Assembly (NCBI GenBank): GCA_017620255.1
Contig: JAFZQU010000031.1
Span: 1 to 64,000 of the forward strand
Length of the DNA stretch: 64,000 nucleotides
Reading direction: 5' to 3'
Origin: Lachnospiraceae bacterium
GTDB taxonomy: Bacteria; Bacillota; Clostridia; Lachnospirales; Lachnospiraceae
The position numbers and the translations under genes were made by a program. Shown here piece by piece: positions 26,916 to 37,793 of the stretch; the first letter of the stretch is position 1; every line of letters starts with the position of its first letter. The notes below the pieces were generated by a model, which saw nothing but the letters and a program-made list of their open reading frames with translations, searched no databases and had not been told where the DNA came from.

Positions 26916-29900
26916 CTATTTGATGATCTTATAAGTGATGCGGGTTTCCCCTTCATACGTTCCCTCTCCCCTGATGATACAGGTGAGCCTTGTGCCGATG
27001 GGAACGATATCCGAAGCTGCGACCGGGGTTCCCGCATCGATCTTTTTGTTGCCGATGACCACTGTATCGGCATAGACATATAAGAGCACATAATCGGAAG
27101 AAGACAAAGCTTTTCCGTTCGTATCCTTGATCGCCGGTTTGGACATCCAGCCGTTTTTCTTCGTTGCATATTTCCGGTCGGCGATCGAGACACTACCACC
27201 GCCAGGCGCAAGCATTTGTGTCAGATCCTGTTTTACGATCGTAAACGATACCGATATTTGTCCGCAGTAATTTCCCTTTCCTTTGATCCGGGCTTTCGCC
27301 TGATCGCCCACAGCCCGGTTATCCGTATAGGAGACTGTGTAATCTTTTCCATAGTCCAGCACCGTTTCATTTACTTCCCCGGGATAGAGAGTAAGATTGA
27401 CAGCAGGTGCTGCGCCGCCCTTCCTGAACGGAACGGGCAGTCCGCCGTTGATCGTGACGTATGCGGGTATACCTGTCAGGTCTTTTGCCTTGATCCTGAA
27501 CGTGACTCTGGTCTTTCCTCCGTAATTCCCCAGACCTGCAACAACAAGACTTGCACTTCCGGCTTTCGTATTGTTTTTATACGATCCGGGCACGATCTCA
27601 TAGTCCGTTCCGTAAACAAGCCCACGCGCCTTCAGATCAGCAGGCAACAGTTCCACGGGATTTTCATCATAGGTCTTTTCACTTGCCGTGAACCTGACCT
27701 TTGAGATCATCTTGTCTGTTACACGGTAAGTCAGTCCGGGTTGGTTATAACTCTCCTTGTAATTGTTGAGTCCGGTCAGTACAACATGGATCTTCGTTCC
27801 CGCTTTTACAATATCTTCCGCGTCAACAGCATCTCCTGCGGATCTTGCAGTGCCGTTAACGGTAACGGTATCTTCCGCATAGAAATACAAAGTGTAAAAA
27901 TCACGGTTTGCGGTCAACTTCTTCCCGTTTTTGTCATAGACAAGCGGTACGGACTTCCATGCACTCCTTCTCTTCATATACTGCCTGTCCGGTACCTCTG
28001 CCGAACCGATGGCATCACTGAGTGCAGCCTGCCTGATCGTAAACGTCTGCACAGGGGCCGTGCCTGCATAGTTCCCCATGAACCGGACCGTCATCTGCGG
28101 TGTTTTATTTGATACATATTCCGTGTTGTTTTTAAAGTATCTTGTATAGTCTTTGTTTTCAACAAGTGTAACCGTTTCTCCGTCACTCTTTTCAAAGGTG
28201 ACCCGGATCTCCGGTCTGGCACCCGTTTTATCGTATACAGCTGTCCATTCCGGATCCGATACGGAAGAGATCTGTATCTTTCCGGCCGTATACGGACAAG
28301 CTTTGATCCTGTATATCACCGTCTTCGTTCCGACATATCTTCCCATACCCTGTATCAGGATCCTGCCGGTTCCTGCATCTGTATCGCTGCTGTAGGACAG
28401 CGTGTAATCGGTGCCTTCCGTCAGGTTCGTATAAGCTGATCTGTTATCTGCCCGGTAGCGGACAAACGGAACAGGATCCACCCTGTTTCCGCCGTCATAG
28501 ATCTGGTCCGGGATGGGCTCGACCGTGACCTTACCGATCGGGATCGTTTCACCGATCGCAAAAGATTTCGAAAGCGATCCTGCATAATCGCCCTTGCCTA
28601 TGATCCTTACCGTTCCGGTCTTTCCGTTTACTTCCGTTATCTCATAACTGTAGTCCCTGTTTTTTATGAGCAGGACTTTTTCCCGACCAAACAGGATTGA
28701 GACCTCAGTGACAGGGTCATACGCTTTGTCTGATCTGTATTGTTGCGCTACAGTTTTGACCGTGGCATCTTCAAGCGTTCTCGGTGCCAGTGTAAACGGG
28801 ATATTTGTAACCTTTGTCCCCGTAAAGTCTCCTTTACCGGCAAGTTCTATCAGATAGAGGCCGGCATGCTCTGCAGCAACTACCGGTTCTTCGCCATCGA
28901 TCGGCTGCGGATCCTCTGCATTTTCGGCGGGGTGGTAGCGCAGTTCATAATCCGTATTCCTAAGAAGCGTCTCTGTATCGTAAGTCAGAACAGCTTCCGG
29001 CAGATGTCTGTTCCTGTCGTATACTGCGTAGGCATCTCCCTTTGCTTCCACACTCACTTTGCTGACCGGGATCGATGTGATCGCAAAATCCGCGGTGACC
29101 GTATCGGAATAGTTCCCGGTTCCGCTGATGGTCACGCTTCCCTCTCTTCCGGCTACTGTCATGGAAAATATTGTATAGTCCGTGTTCTTCGTTAAGTTGA
29201 TCTGCGTTTCATCCACATGGAACGAAACACTTTGGATCGGATCATAATCATCCGTTTCGGAATATTCCTGCGTCTGCGTTTCAACCGTGACCGTCTGCAG
29301 GGATCTTGGCAGGACCCGTACGCCGACCGGGGTTTCCACACGGCCGGTAAATCCGCCCACGCCCTGTATGATCATCTGATACAGGCCTGCATCCGTTACA
29401 GCGCTTAACGCTTCCGCACCTTCATTCTTCTGCAGTCTTCCATCCTCTGTTTCCGTCGCGGGAATATAAGAGACCGTATAATCCGTGCCGTTTTGCAGCA
29501 GAAGTTCTCCCAGAAGCATCTGTACTGCCGGGGTATGAGGAAGGGAATCATACGTCAGTGAAACCGCCGTTTCACTGTACGAAAGATCTTCTGTATGTAA
29601 GGAAAGATCCAGGGATTCATTCCAGTCTGTTGTATATGCCTTCAGACGGAATGCGATATTAGAACTGTTGCCATCCGTCCAGGTATCAGCGTCCTTGCGG
29701 AAATATGTCTGTGCACTTTCTGTCTTTGTTGTATATTTGCATCGGGGACTGCCCGTTTCCTCATAGCTGGCATCGCCGTATACACTAACCGTATCCTCAC
29801 TCACGGCCACGTCCCATACGACCGTATAATCACTGCCGGGCACCAAACAGATCTGCTGTTCCAGCGGAACGGTATAGTATCCTGCATACTTTGTGGTACC

Positions 29901-31448
29901 GCTCTGTGAAAGGAGAAGTGTGCCGGATGTCGGATCGTTTGTTTTCTGCGGATTCATATAGACACTGACCGTATAGTTAACATTCGCACTCTTTAAGGCG
30001 ATCCCGACTGCCTCGAGTTTTTCGATCTGATCAGAGGTTGTATGATAGCGCGCAGCAACATGCCGTACAACATAAGCCTTGGTCCCGACAGCCCCGTCGT
30101 ACTGATAAACGTGATCGTAACGGTCAGCATCTTCAAACTCAAACACCTTGACGGTCCGTACTGTAGTTCCTTTATCCTGAAAAGTCTTGTTCTCATAAGA
30201 GATCCAGACATATCCGTCGTCACCGTACCCTGTTCCGTAACTGTTCTTGACAAGCCATGCGCCGTCGTTTTCAGGCAATACCGGTTCTTCACCGTTTGCG
30301 ATAGCGCTTACGTTGACGGGAATGTCTTTGAAACTCTCACGCGGATAGTTATCATCCCACCCGACGACCGATACGGCGTGGTTGTTGGTCGTGTCGCTAT
30401 AGTTATACATACAGCAGGAATCAGCGGTCCGAAGCGATGCGTCCGTATAGGAGGAATCATAATTCCGGCTCATATAAATATCGATCCCGAGGGAACCGTG
30501 TTCCATGATGGCGCGCTTTACACCTTCCCTGTCCGTCAACGGGATAAAATATCCGTTGGTCAGATGCACGGTATCCGCAAACGCATACTCGTTCGGGATC
30601 TCATCCATTTCCCTCTGGGATGTCTTTGCACTGTCATACCGCATGGTCTCATGCAGACTCTCTTCCCCGAATCCGGTCCAGCGGTTCAGGGCCAGTACAG
30701 CCGTCAATCCGTTGCCGCCAAGCTGCACCTTTGTTTTGCCGTATACGGTTGTATAATCGTCTGCCGTATCACCGCGATCCGAAATAACAGGCTGGCTGCT
30801 TCCCGATCCGTCTCCTCCGCGCGGTCCGTTATAGGCAAATTCCACGAGCTGCAATTCGGAAAGATCTTTTTCACCTTCTCCTGCCATTAAGAGAGAAGAT
30901 TCCGCAGCGGAAGCGGCCTGGAAGGCCCAGCACGCACCCCACCCGGACTGGTTCTTGACGGAAGAAACGGCCCCGTTGTCTCTCGCATCATAACTGACAG
31001 GTAAAACCGTACTGCGAAGACGCGCTTTGGCAGCATAAGATGAATACACGGTGCTTTTCCATGTCCCGTCAATCTCTATATCCGGGATCTCTGCTTGCGG
31101 TTCATAGTATGGTACATCCGGATCGATGATATCCGAAAGCGAAAGAGGACCTGAAAGCATATCATCATTTTCCTCATCCGCGTCATCTGTTTCTTCCTGC
31201 TCCACGGATTCTTCCAAAGCCTCCGTTGGAACGGCAGTCTCTTCCGGTTCTTCAGGCTCCACCGCCTCTTCAGGGATCAACTGCTCCCCGGGTTCTTCCG
31301 CAGGCAGACCCGTTTCCGGCGTATCCCTTACAAAACCTGCCGGTTCTTCCTGCGCAGCAAAAACAGCGTCAGTGTTCCACCCAAGGAACATTGCCGCGAT
31401 CAGCAGGATTGCTATGCTCTTTTTCAGATATCTTTTTGCCTGTTTCAT
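26916..31448 (-). CDS. Secreted C1 (papain-like) cysteine protease with surface repeats
   Basis: 1510 residues. Signal peptide (SIAILLIAAMFLGWNTDAVFA), then an acidic linker rich in E and P (about 30-125). The C1 protease follows: catalytic Cys in SGWGACWAFQAA, His in NNHAVSVVGWDDN, Asn in WLVKNSYGTGYGDDGYVW. Next is a lectin-like beta domain (about 440-605). The remaining ~880 residues are repeated units of ~80-100 residues, each with Y-x-x-D-Y-x-x-x-Y and G-x-G-N/D-Y-x-G-x-x-x-x-x-F-x-I. There is no LPxTG motif and no SLH domain. It is next to a second giant protein with the same repeats. Target proteins unknown. Confidence 0.9.
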   Translation of the reverse strand: MKQAKRYLKKSIAILLIAAMFLGWNTDAVFAAQEEPAGFVRDTPETGLPAEEPGEQLIPEEAVEPEEPEETAVPTEALEESVEQEETDDADEENDDMLSGPLSLSDIIDPDVPYYEPQAEIPDIEIDGTWKSTVYSSYAAKARLRSTVLPVSYDARDNGAVSSVKNQSGWGACWAFQAASAAESSLLMAGEGEKDLSELQLVEFAYNGPRGGDGSGSSQPVISDRGDTADDYTTVYGKTKVQLGGNGLTAVLALNRWTGFGEESLHETMRYDSAKTSQREMDEIPNEYAFADTVHLTNGYFIPLTDREGVKRAIMEHGSLGIDIYMSRNYDSSYTDASLRTADSCCMYNYSDTTNNHAVSVVGWDDNYPRESFKDIPVNVSAIANGEEPVLPENDGAWLVKNSYGTGYGDDGYVWISYENKTFQDKGTTVRTVKVFEFEDADRYDHVYQYDGAVGTKAYVVRHVAARYHTTSDQIEKLEAVGIALKSANVNYTVSVYMNPQKTNDPTSGTLLLSQSGTTKYAGYYTVPLEQQICLVPGSDYTVVWDVAVSEDTVSVYGDASYEETGSPRCKYTTKTESAQTYFRKDADTWTDGNSSNIAFRLKAYTTDWNESLDLSLHTEDLSYSETAVSLTYDSLPHTPAVQMLLGELLLQNGTDYTVSYIPATETEDGRLQKNEGAEALSAVTDAGLYQMIIQGVGGFTGRVETPVGVRVLPRSLQTVTVETQTQEYSETDDYDPIQSVSFHVDETQINLTKNTDYTIFSMTVAGREGSVTISGTGNYSDTVTADFAITSIPVSKVSVEAKGDAYAVYDRNRHLPEAVLTYDTETLLRNTDYELRYHPAENAEDPQPIDGEEPVVAAEHAGLYLIELAGKGDFTGTKVTNIPFTLAPRTLEDATVKTVAQQYRSDKAYDPVTEVSILFGREKVLLIKNRDYSYEITEVNGKTGTVRIIGKGDYAGSLSKSFAIGETIPIGKVTVEPIPDQIYDGGNRVDPVPFVRYRADNRSAYTNLTEGTDYTLSYSSDTDAGTGRILIQGMGRYVGTKTVIYRIKACPYTAGKIQISSVSDPEWTAVYDKTGARPEIRVTFEKSDGETVTLVENKDYTRYFKNNTEYVSNKTPQMTVRFMGNYAGTAPVQTFTIRQAALSDAIGSAEVPDRQYMKRRSAWKSVPLVYDKNGKKLTANRDFYTLYFYAEDTVTVNGTARSAGDAVDAEDIVKAGTKIHVVLTGLNNYKESYNQPGLTYRVTDKMISKVRFTASEKTYDENPVELLPADLKARGLVYGTDYEIVPGSYKNNTKAGSASLVVAGLGNYGGKTRVTFRIKAKDLTGIPAYVTINGGLPVPFRKGGAAPAVNLTLYPGEVNETVLDYGKDYTVSYTDNRAVGDQAKARIKGKGNYCGQISVSFTIVKQDLTQMLAPGGGSVSIADRKYATKKNGWMSKPAIKDTNGKALSSSDYVLLYVYADTVVIGNKKIDAGTPVAASDIVPIGTRLTCIIRGEGTYEGETRITYKIIK

Positions 31449-31454
31449 TTTGGT

Positions 31455-34400
31455 TTATTTCCACCATTCGATCAGTTTGCTTCCGATCGAATAGCTGATC
31501 TGCTTTGTTCCGCCGTAATTACTGTCTTCCGGCGCATATAAAAGGGCTGTGACCTTTCCTTTTGACCAGCCTGCAGGATAGGAATAACTGGCCGGATCGA
31601 TCACGCAGTCCTCTCCGTATACAAGATCCGTGTTTCCTACTCTGATATATACGAAATCACCTGCCGTAAGGGTCAACGCATGTCCGTTGTCATAGGTCTT
31701 TGTTTTGATCATATACTTCACTTTCGACAGGCTTGCCTTGACGATCCGGTATGTACAGGACATCCTGTCTGTTCTGTATTTTCCCGTTCCTGTCACAGTG
31801 ATCTTTATCACGGTACCCGCATCCGGAATGTCCGTAGCCTGGACCGCATCATTCACATGGCGTTCCGCAGGCACATCGCGATACTGCGTTACCATGCTGT
31901 CTTTCAATGAATAGTATGTATAAGTTATATCGGTATAATCCGTTCCGGATCTTAATGCTTTCCCATCGGCATCCGTTAAAACAGGAGCCACTTTCCATGC
32001 ATTTCTGGATGCTTTATACACTTTATCCACGGCAGTCATCGTGATCTTAGCATTCGTAAAATCACTGGCCGTGATCTGATAATTGCCCGTGATCCTTCCT
32101 GTATAATTCCCGCGTCCGCTGACCGTAATGGCCGGTTTGCTCCTGGGTGCGGTATCCGTCAGCACGCCCGTATTTATATATCCGATGATATAATCTTTCC
32201 CGAGCTCCAGCTTTCTTCCGTTATCGTACAGGTTCACGACCGGTTTGGCGCCGCCCTTGCAATAACTGCAGGCGATCTCCGAAAGGTCATGGATCGCGAT
32301 CTCTTCGGCAGGGTTTTCCACCGTGTGATAGCTCATCGTGATCCGGCCTGCACCGGGCGTGGAATGGATGTCATAAGCAGCTATCCGGAACGGCTTTTTC
32401 AAAGTCCCCGTATATCCGTTGATGCCGGTCAGTATAACGTTTGCGATCCCTGCTTTGTCAATTTTCTCATAACTTACCGTGTAGTCTCCGGTCTTTCCGT
32501 CTGTGCTGCATGTAAGTCGATGATCGCCATACAGAACAAAGGCTGCCGAATCCGCTGTAGAGAAATCCTGCCGCACATCTACTTCCATTCCCGTATACAC
32601 TTTCTGCTGCAATTGATAGACCTTTGCTTTGGAAAGCGGTTTACCGGTGATCTGAAAACCAACCGTGATATTGCCCGTAAATCCGCTTCCTTCTCTTGCC
32701 TGGACAAGAATGCCCGCAGTGCCGACTTCTGTATTGTTATAATACGTTACAAGACAGTCCTTATCAGAGTCCGCGGATTCCGACCAGGTCAGGGTTTTGC
32801 CTTTGTATGTCAGCTTCAGATCCGGCTTGATCTCAGAGCCCGTATAATCCTGCTTTGCGATCTTTGCAACCGATACGGAAGAGAGCAGGACCTGCTTTGT
32901 AATAGCCTCATACACTGTACATGTTCCGGTATATCCGCCTTTTCCCGTCACGGTGATGGGATAAACGCCGGGACTCAGATAAGCCCCGCTGCCGGTCAGG
33001 GGGTAGGAAAGCGTATAGTCGGTCCCGTTTGCCAGCCGTTTTCCGTTCCGCATGATCACCGGATTTCCCTTGATCGTCCTGCCGGTGTAGGAAGCCGTGA
33101 CCGGGCTGACCTCGATATCTTTATCCGTTATATTTTTAGCCAGAATGTGGAACTCCACCTTTTGGGTCCCGGTATAATTCCCCATCCCTTTGACCGTGAT
33201 CGTCGGTACCTTGTTCGTACCGGCGTCCACTCTTGTGTTGTTGCTGTAACTGACCGTATAATCCCTGCCCGGGACCAGCTCAGCCGTTTCCTGTGTGCCT
33301 TCATATGTAACACTGTCATAGACCCTGACTGCCGGAGCGATCGCGGCACCGGTGTAGATCTGATCACCCGGTGGTAAAACGTAGAATCCTCTTCCGGTCT
33401 CCTCAAAGTGCGGGAAAAGATCCAGCTCTTTTTGCGAAAGCAGCATGGACGGTAATACCTGCACGCCTTCTCCGTTTTCCTGCGTATACCAGCCGGAAAA
33501 TGCCGCGTTATCCCGCTCCGGATCATCCGGCCAGGAAAGACTTTTTTCCGCAAGTGCATCGCCTATGGTCTTGCCGTAGGAAAGCCCCGTATACTCAAAG
33601 GCAGTCGTATCGTGGAAAATGATCCTGCAGGACTGAACATTGATGGCAAGTGTATCCGAATATCCTGCGATCTCGGCACGGACCCTGGCTTTACCGTCTT
33701 TCAGTGCCGTAACGGTCCCGTTGCTGACACCGACGACAAGCGGCTGTGTGCTTTCCCAATGTATCGTGGTATCGCTTGTTGTATCCTTCGGCCAGTATTC
33801 GAATGACAGGTTCATGCTCTGTCCTTTTAACAGATCCGTTCCGTTTATACTGGTCAATTCCGCACGATAAACAGGTGCGATCACGGTCACTTCGCATACA
33901 GCGGTGATAGACGTGTTTGCAACCGCTTTTGCCGTGATCATAGCTGTTCCGCTGCCAACAGCCTTGACCAGGCCGTTTGCATCCACCGTTGCAACCGCCT
34001 TGTTGGAAGACGTCCAGGTGACGCGCTGCGCATCCGTGGTATTTGCCGGCACATAACTGACGGCAAGCTGCAGCTCGCTGTGATTTGCGAGCTTATCTTC
34101 CGCGGAAAGGCCTGTTCCGTTTGCAACGATCGTATCGCTCCTCCGCATCGTGTCCTCCGTGCGGTTCAGCAGGATCTCTCGGAGCGGGTTTTTCACCGTA
34201 ATGTTACAGACCACCTCATTACCGTCAAACTTTGCCTTGATCACGGCAGTACCCGGTGCAAGGGCTTCCACAACCCCTTGGGATACGCGGGCAACAGACG
34301 GATCGGAGCTGCTCCATGTTACCTGGGCGGGATCCAGTGCCGTGCCGTTTACGGACGCAGTCAGCTCCAGTGTATTTCCCACATTGATCGTCGCGCTGGT

Positions 34401-36011
34401 TCTGCTCAGTGTCAGCCCCGGCATGTTATCGTACACCGGGATCTTAAAGATAAAATCAGCTGTGAGCGCACCGGCCTGACTGTACACTTTTCTGGTATTG
34501 AAGGATTCCGACGACGGCGCCTGAATGTTCTGCATATACTGATGGGTATAGACGTCATTTTCCGCATTCGGGTTCACATTGAACTTTTGCAGATATCCCG
34601 TATCCTGCCCTTTTTTGATATAGTTGTTCCCGATCGTTGCCGCACCGCCCTGCAGGGATTTGTAGCGGGTATTCCAGCCATGGTCCTTCGCATACTGCAG
34701 ACCGCTCCGGATCACTTCCGCATCCGTTGATCCGGATGCCCCGACATTGAAATAGTTATAATATCCCTTGAACTTTCCGTCGTAGCCGCTGTAAGTTCCG
34801 GAGATCAGCGGCGAAGTGCCTGCGCCCTGCTCCTGGAATACACGCGTAGCAAGATGGGTCGGACTCACGCCCTGGGATCTTCCGATGTTATAGAAAGCGG
34901 TTGCATAACTGACCGAGGGCTGATCCGCAAGTACGCCTTTCATAAAAGTTCCGTTCAGGAAATTCTGGATCGCCTCGACCGTATGGCAGGAGCTGTTAAA
35001 CGTCAGTTGTTCAAACTGGAAGATGTAGTTCTCTGACAGGAAATTCCTCGGATCCATATAGAACGTGACACCGGATCTCGTTGCATAAGCCCAGTTCTTC
35101 TGTCCTGTCTGGTTCCCGACAAACCCTCTGTTTGTATTATCATCATTGATATAGATCCAGCTCTTGTTGCCCATTTCGTTTGAAACGGCGCTTTCAAAAT
35201 CAAGGCCTGTACGAAGCGGCACAAAAGTCCAGTTGGGATGTGCGTTTTTCAGTTTGTTCAACGCAGCCTGATAGCCTGCCGGAAACTGCAGGATATCCGC
35301 ATATCCGTCCGGGGTCTCAAGACGTTCCGGGTCCGCTGCGTCCACAAGATCCAAAAGCGGGGCATATGTCCTGCGCCACGCGCTCCAGTCCTCATCAGCA
35401 TAGACCAGGTAATCTGACAGGATATAGCCTTCCATGTAATCCTGTCCCACAAAGAACCCGCCATAGTAAAACAGTCCTGCTTCGGTGATCGAAACACCGC
35501 CCAGATAGACGGTCGATGCACAATCCAGCGTCGCGACCACATCCGCCGACGGATCAGGCTGCGCATAAACGGCACAGGCATCCGTCAGATAGACAACTGC
35601 CATAACAGTCTTTTCCGCGGCAAGGGCAGCAAAAGCCTCTTCCGCTTCCTGCCGCTCCTCTTCCGGAAGGATGATCTCCGGCTCCTCATCAGGCTCCGGT
35701 TCTTCCGCATCCGTATCCGGTTCCGTTTCCGTGATCTCTTCCGCTTTGCTCTCTTCTGCGCTGTCTGTCTCCAAAACGGTTTCCTGGGAACCGTCCCGGC
35801 TGTCTTTTTCTTCATCCCGGTCCGGCCCTGTCTCATCCCTGTCCGGATCTGTCTTTTCCTCACCGGGATCCGCATAGGTGCGCTCCGGCATTTCATAAGA
35901 CTCTTCCACCTGTTCGGCTGCATAAACCGTATACACAGGTGTCAGGACCGTCTGCGCCAGCAGCGCAAAAGCCGCGGCGGCTATGATCACCTTATTTACT
36001 GCTCTCCTCAT
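31455..36011 (-). CDS. Secreted glucosaminidase with Big2, Flg_new and surface repeats
   Basis: 1518 residues. Signal peptide (ANKVIIAAAAFALLAQTVLT-type, cut near VYAAE), an acidic linker of E, D and P (40-130), an SH3-like segment (138-215), then a glucosaminidase domain (~245-490; NPNAEN at its end) with the likely catalytic Glu in RVFQEQGAG. Three Big2 Ig-like domains (LELTASVNGTALDPAQVTW and two more) and a Flg_new repeat (AFSGWYTQENGEG) follow. The last ~600 residues are the same repeat family as the downstream protease gene. No sortase or SLH anchor; it ends SKLIEWWK. It should cleave peptidoglycan outside the cell. It is only 6 bases upstream of the protease gene. Confidence 0.9.
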   Translation of the reverse strand: MRRAVNKVIIAAAAFALLAQTVLTPVYTVYAAEQVEESYEMPERTYADPGEEKTDPDRDETGPDRDEEKDSRDGSQETVLETDSAEESKAEEITETEPDTDAEEPEPDEEPEIILPEEERQEAEEAFAALAAEKTVMAVVYLTDACAVYAQPDPSADVVATLDCASTVYLGGVSITEAGLFYYGGFFVGQDYMEGYILSDYLVYADEDWSAWRRTYAPLLDLVDAADPERLETPDGYADILQFPAGYQAALNKLKNAHPNWTFVPLRTGLDFESAVSNEMGNKSWIYINDDNTNRGFVGNQTGQKNWAYATRSGVTFYMDPRNFLSENYIFQFEQLTFNSSCHTVEAIQNFLNGTFMKGVLADQPSVSYATAFYNIGRSQGVSPTHLATRVFQEQGAGTSPLISGTYSGYDGKFKGYYNYFNVGASGSTDAEVIRSGLQYAKDHGWNTRYKSLQGGAATIGNNYIKKGQDTGYLQKFNVNPNAENDVYTHQYMQNIQAPSSESFNTRKVYSQAGALTADFIFKIPVYDNMPGLTLSRTSATINVGNTLELTASVNGTALDPAQVTWSSSDPSVARVSQGVVEALAPGTAVIKAKFDGNEVVCNITVKNPLREILLNRTEDTMRRSDTIVANGTGLSAEDKLANHSELQLAVSYVPANTTDAQRVTWTSSNKAVATVDANGLVKAVGSGTAMITAKAVANTSITAVCEVTVIAPVYRAELTSINGTDLLKGQSMNLSFEYWPKDTTSDTTIHWESTQPLVVGVSNGTVTALKDGKARVRAEIAGYSDTLAINVQSCRIIFHDTTAFEYTGLSYGKTIGDALAEKSLSWPDDPERDNAAFSGWYTQENGEGVQVLPSMLLSQKELDLFPHFEETGRGFYVLPPGDQIYTGAAIAPAVRVYDSVTYEGTQETAELVPGRDYTVSYSNNTRVDAGTNKVPTITVKGMGNYTGTQKVEFHILAKNITDKDIEVSPVTASYTGRTIKGNPVIMRNGKRLANGTDYTLSYPLTGSGAYLSPGVYPITVTGKGGYTGTCTVYEAITKQVLLSSVSVAKIAKQDYTGSEIKPDLKLTYKGKTLTWSESADSDKDCLVTYYNNTEVGTAGILVQAREGSGFTGNITVGFQITGKPLSKAKVYQLQQKVYTGMEVDVRQDFSTADSAAFVLYGDHRLTCSTDGKTGDYTVSYEKIDKAGIANVILTGINGYTGTLKKPFRIAAYDIHSTPGAGRITMSYHTVENPAEEIAIHDLSEIACSYCKGGAKPVVNLYDNGRKLELGKDYIIGYINTGVLTDTAPRSKPAITVSGRGNYTGRITGNYQITASDFTNAKITMTAVDKVYKASRNAWKVAPVLTDADGKALRSGTDYTDITYTYYSLKDSMVTQYRDVPAERHVNDAVQATDIPDAGTVIKITVTGTGKYRTDRMSCTYRIVKASLSKVKYMIKTKTYDNGHALTLTAGDFVYIRVGNTDLVYGEDCVIDPASYSYPAGWSKGKVTALLYAPEDSNYGGTKQISYSIGSKLIEWWK

Positions 36012-36033
36012 CTTTTTCCCCTGTATCTGTTTC

Positions 36034-37770
36034 TTACTGCTCAGTTTCTTTCTCTTTTTCTGCGGCCCGCGCCAGTTCCTCTTCCTCTAACTGCCGGTAA
36101 GCCACTTTTCCGACCAGCGTCTTTGGCAGGTTGTCTCTGAATTCCAGTTCTTTGGGCATCGCATATTTGGCGATATGTTTGGCCGCATAGGTCATCAGTT
36201 CTTCTTTCAGCTGTTCGGACGGTGCCACACCGCTCGCCGGAACGATAAACACTTTGACCCGCTGCATCTTTAAGGAATCCGGTACGCCGATCACACAGCT
36301 CATGGATACTTTTTCATGCGCGTCAAAAATGTTTTCCAGCTGTGCCGGATATACGTTATACCCGGACGTGATGATCATACGTTTATTGCGTCCCTTGAAA
36401 TAGATAAATCCTTCCGGATCCATCGTTCCCAGATCTCCCGTATAGACCCATGTCAGCCCATCCGCGTGTGTACGCAGTGTTTTTGCCGTCTCGTCCGGAT
36501 GGTTCAGGTAACCCTGCATGACCGTCGGTCCCGCAAGCAGTATCTCGCCCTCTTCGCCATAAGGCAGTTCCTCATCTGTATCGGGTTTTACGATCTTGAT
36601 GTAGGTGTCCGGGAACGGCAGGCCGATGCTGCCTTCCTTGAACATATGCGGCGGTGTCAGGCAGCATGCGGTCACGGTCTCCGTTGTGCCGTAGCCTTCA
36701 CGTACCTGAACAGCGGAATTATGATCATACAGGAACTTGTCCAGTTTTTTCTTCAGTTCCACCGAGAGAGAATCGCCGCCGGAAAATACCCCTTTCAGAC
36801 TGGAAAGGTCTGCCTTTTCCATATCGGGAAGCCGCAACAGCGCCTCAAAAAGCGTCGGAACACCTGCGATGAAATTGCATTTATATTTTACGATCAGTTT
36901 CGAATAACTCTTTGCCGTAAAACGGGGTACCAGTACACATCTTCCGCCGCTTGATAGCATGGAGTGGATGCATACGCCAAGGCCGAATCCGTGGAACAGC
37001 GGCATGGCAGACAGCATCTTGTCGCCCGGACGGAACATCGGATTTGCGGCCACGATCTGCTGACTTAGCGCATTAAAATTCCCGTTGGTCAGAAGGATCC
37101 CTTTGGTGGTGCCGGTTGTACCGCCGGAATACAAAATGGCTGCGACATCATCATATCCTCTGCCACTCGCATGATGCCAGAAGCACGCCTTGTTGAGCCG
37201 CATGAACTCGTCCCATCTGATGACCGGTGCATCCTCCGGGATCTTTTTCATTTTCCGTCCTTCGGTCAGCATGTAGCCGGCACGCATCGGTCTCGAAAGC
37301 GCATCCTTGATGCTGGCGATGATAATGTTCACAACACCTGTATTTTCACGGATCGCTTCGAATTTTCCGTAAAACTGGTCCAGTGTGACCACCGTAACGG
37401 ATTGGGATTCGTTCAGATAGAATTCCAGTTCCGCTTCGCTCGAGAGGGGGTGCACCATGTTGGCAACGCCTCCCACAAGGTTCAGGGCATACAGCATATA
37501 GATCGCCTGCGGACAGTTCGGCATGGCGATCGTTACCCTGTCATTTTCACGCACGCCGATGGTGCGCAGAGACCTCGCGCATTTCTGTATATTCTCGATC
37601 AGTTCCCTGTATGTCGTTGATTTTCCCATAAAATCAAACGCGATATTTTTCGGATACTGCTCCGCGATCCGCTCGACCGCTTCATACATGGATCCCCGGA
37701 AATAGTCCAGCGTAAACGGGACATCCCCCAGATGCTCTTTCCATGGTGTTTTTGCTGTTATTTCTGTCAT
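36034..37770 (-). CDS. AMP-forming acyl-CoA synthetase
   Basis: 578 residues from the ATG at 37770, with GGAG 8 bases before it; a longer in-frame start at 37800 overlaps the upstream stop and lacks a site. The adenylation motif YSGGTTGTTKGILLTNGN and GYGTTETVTACCLTP are present, then YTGDLGTMDPEGFIYFKGR and the C-terminal lysine in GKVAYRQLE. The family activates carboxylic acids as acyl-AMP and then acyl-CoA; chain length cannot be read. It follows the E2-like acyltransferase by 23 bases, which suggests a two-step acyl transfer. It ends in a K/E-rich tail. Confidence 0.9.
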   Translation of the reverse strand: MTEITAKTPWKEHLGDVPFTLDYFRGSMYEAVERIAEQYPKNIAFDFMGKSTTYRELIENIQKCARSLRTIGVRENDRVTIAMPNCPQAIYMLYALNLVGGVANMVHPLSSEAELEFYLNESQSVTVVTLDQFYGKFEAIRENTGVVNIIIASIKDALSRPMRAGYMLTEGRKMKKIPEDAPVIRWDEFMRLNKACFWHHASGRGYDDVAAILYSGGTTGTTKGILLTNGNFNALSQQIVAANPMFRPGDKMLSAMPLFHGFGLGVCIHSMLSSGGRCVLVPRFTAKSYSKLIVKYKCNFIAGVPTLFEALLRLPDMEKADLSSLKGVFSGGDSLSVELKKKLDKFLYDHNSAVQVREGYGTTETVTACCLTPPHMFKEGSIGLPFPDTYIKIVKPDTDEELPYGEEGEILLAGPTVMQGYLNHPDETAKTLRTHADGLTWVYTGDLGTMDPEGFIYFKGRNKRMIITSGYNVYPAQLENIFDAHEKVSMSCVIGVPDSLKMQRVKVFIVPASGVAPSEQLKEELMTYAAKHIAKYAMPKELEFRDNLPKTLVGKVAYRQLEEEELARAAEKEKETEQ

Positions 37771-37793
37771 GATATGTTCTCCGTTCCGCGATC

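Noticed and set aside
26916-36011. Sortase-anchored surface proteins
   Set aside because: The C-termini (TYKIIK and SKLIEWWK) have no LPxTG motif, hydrophobic stretch or basic tail.
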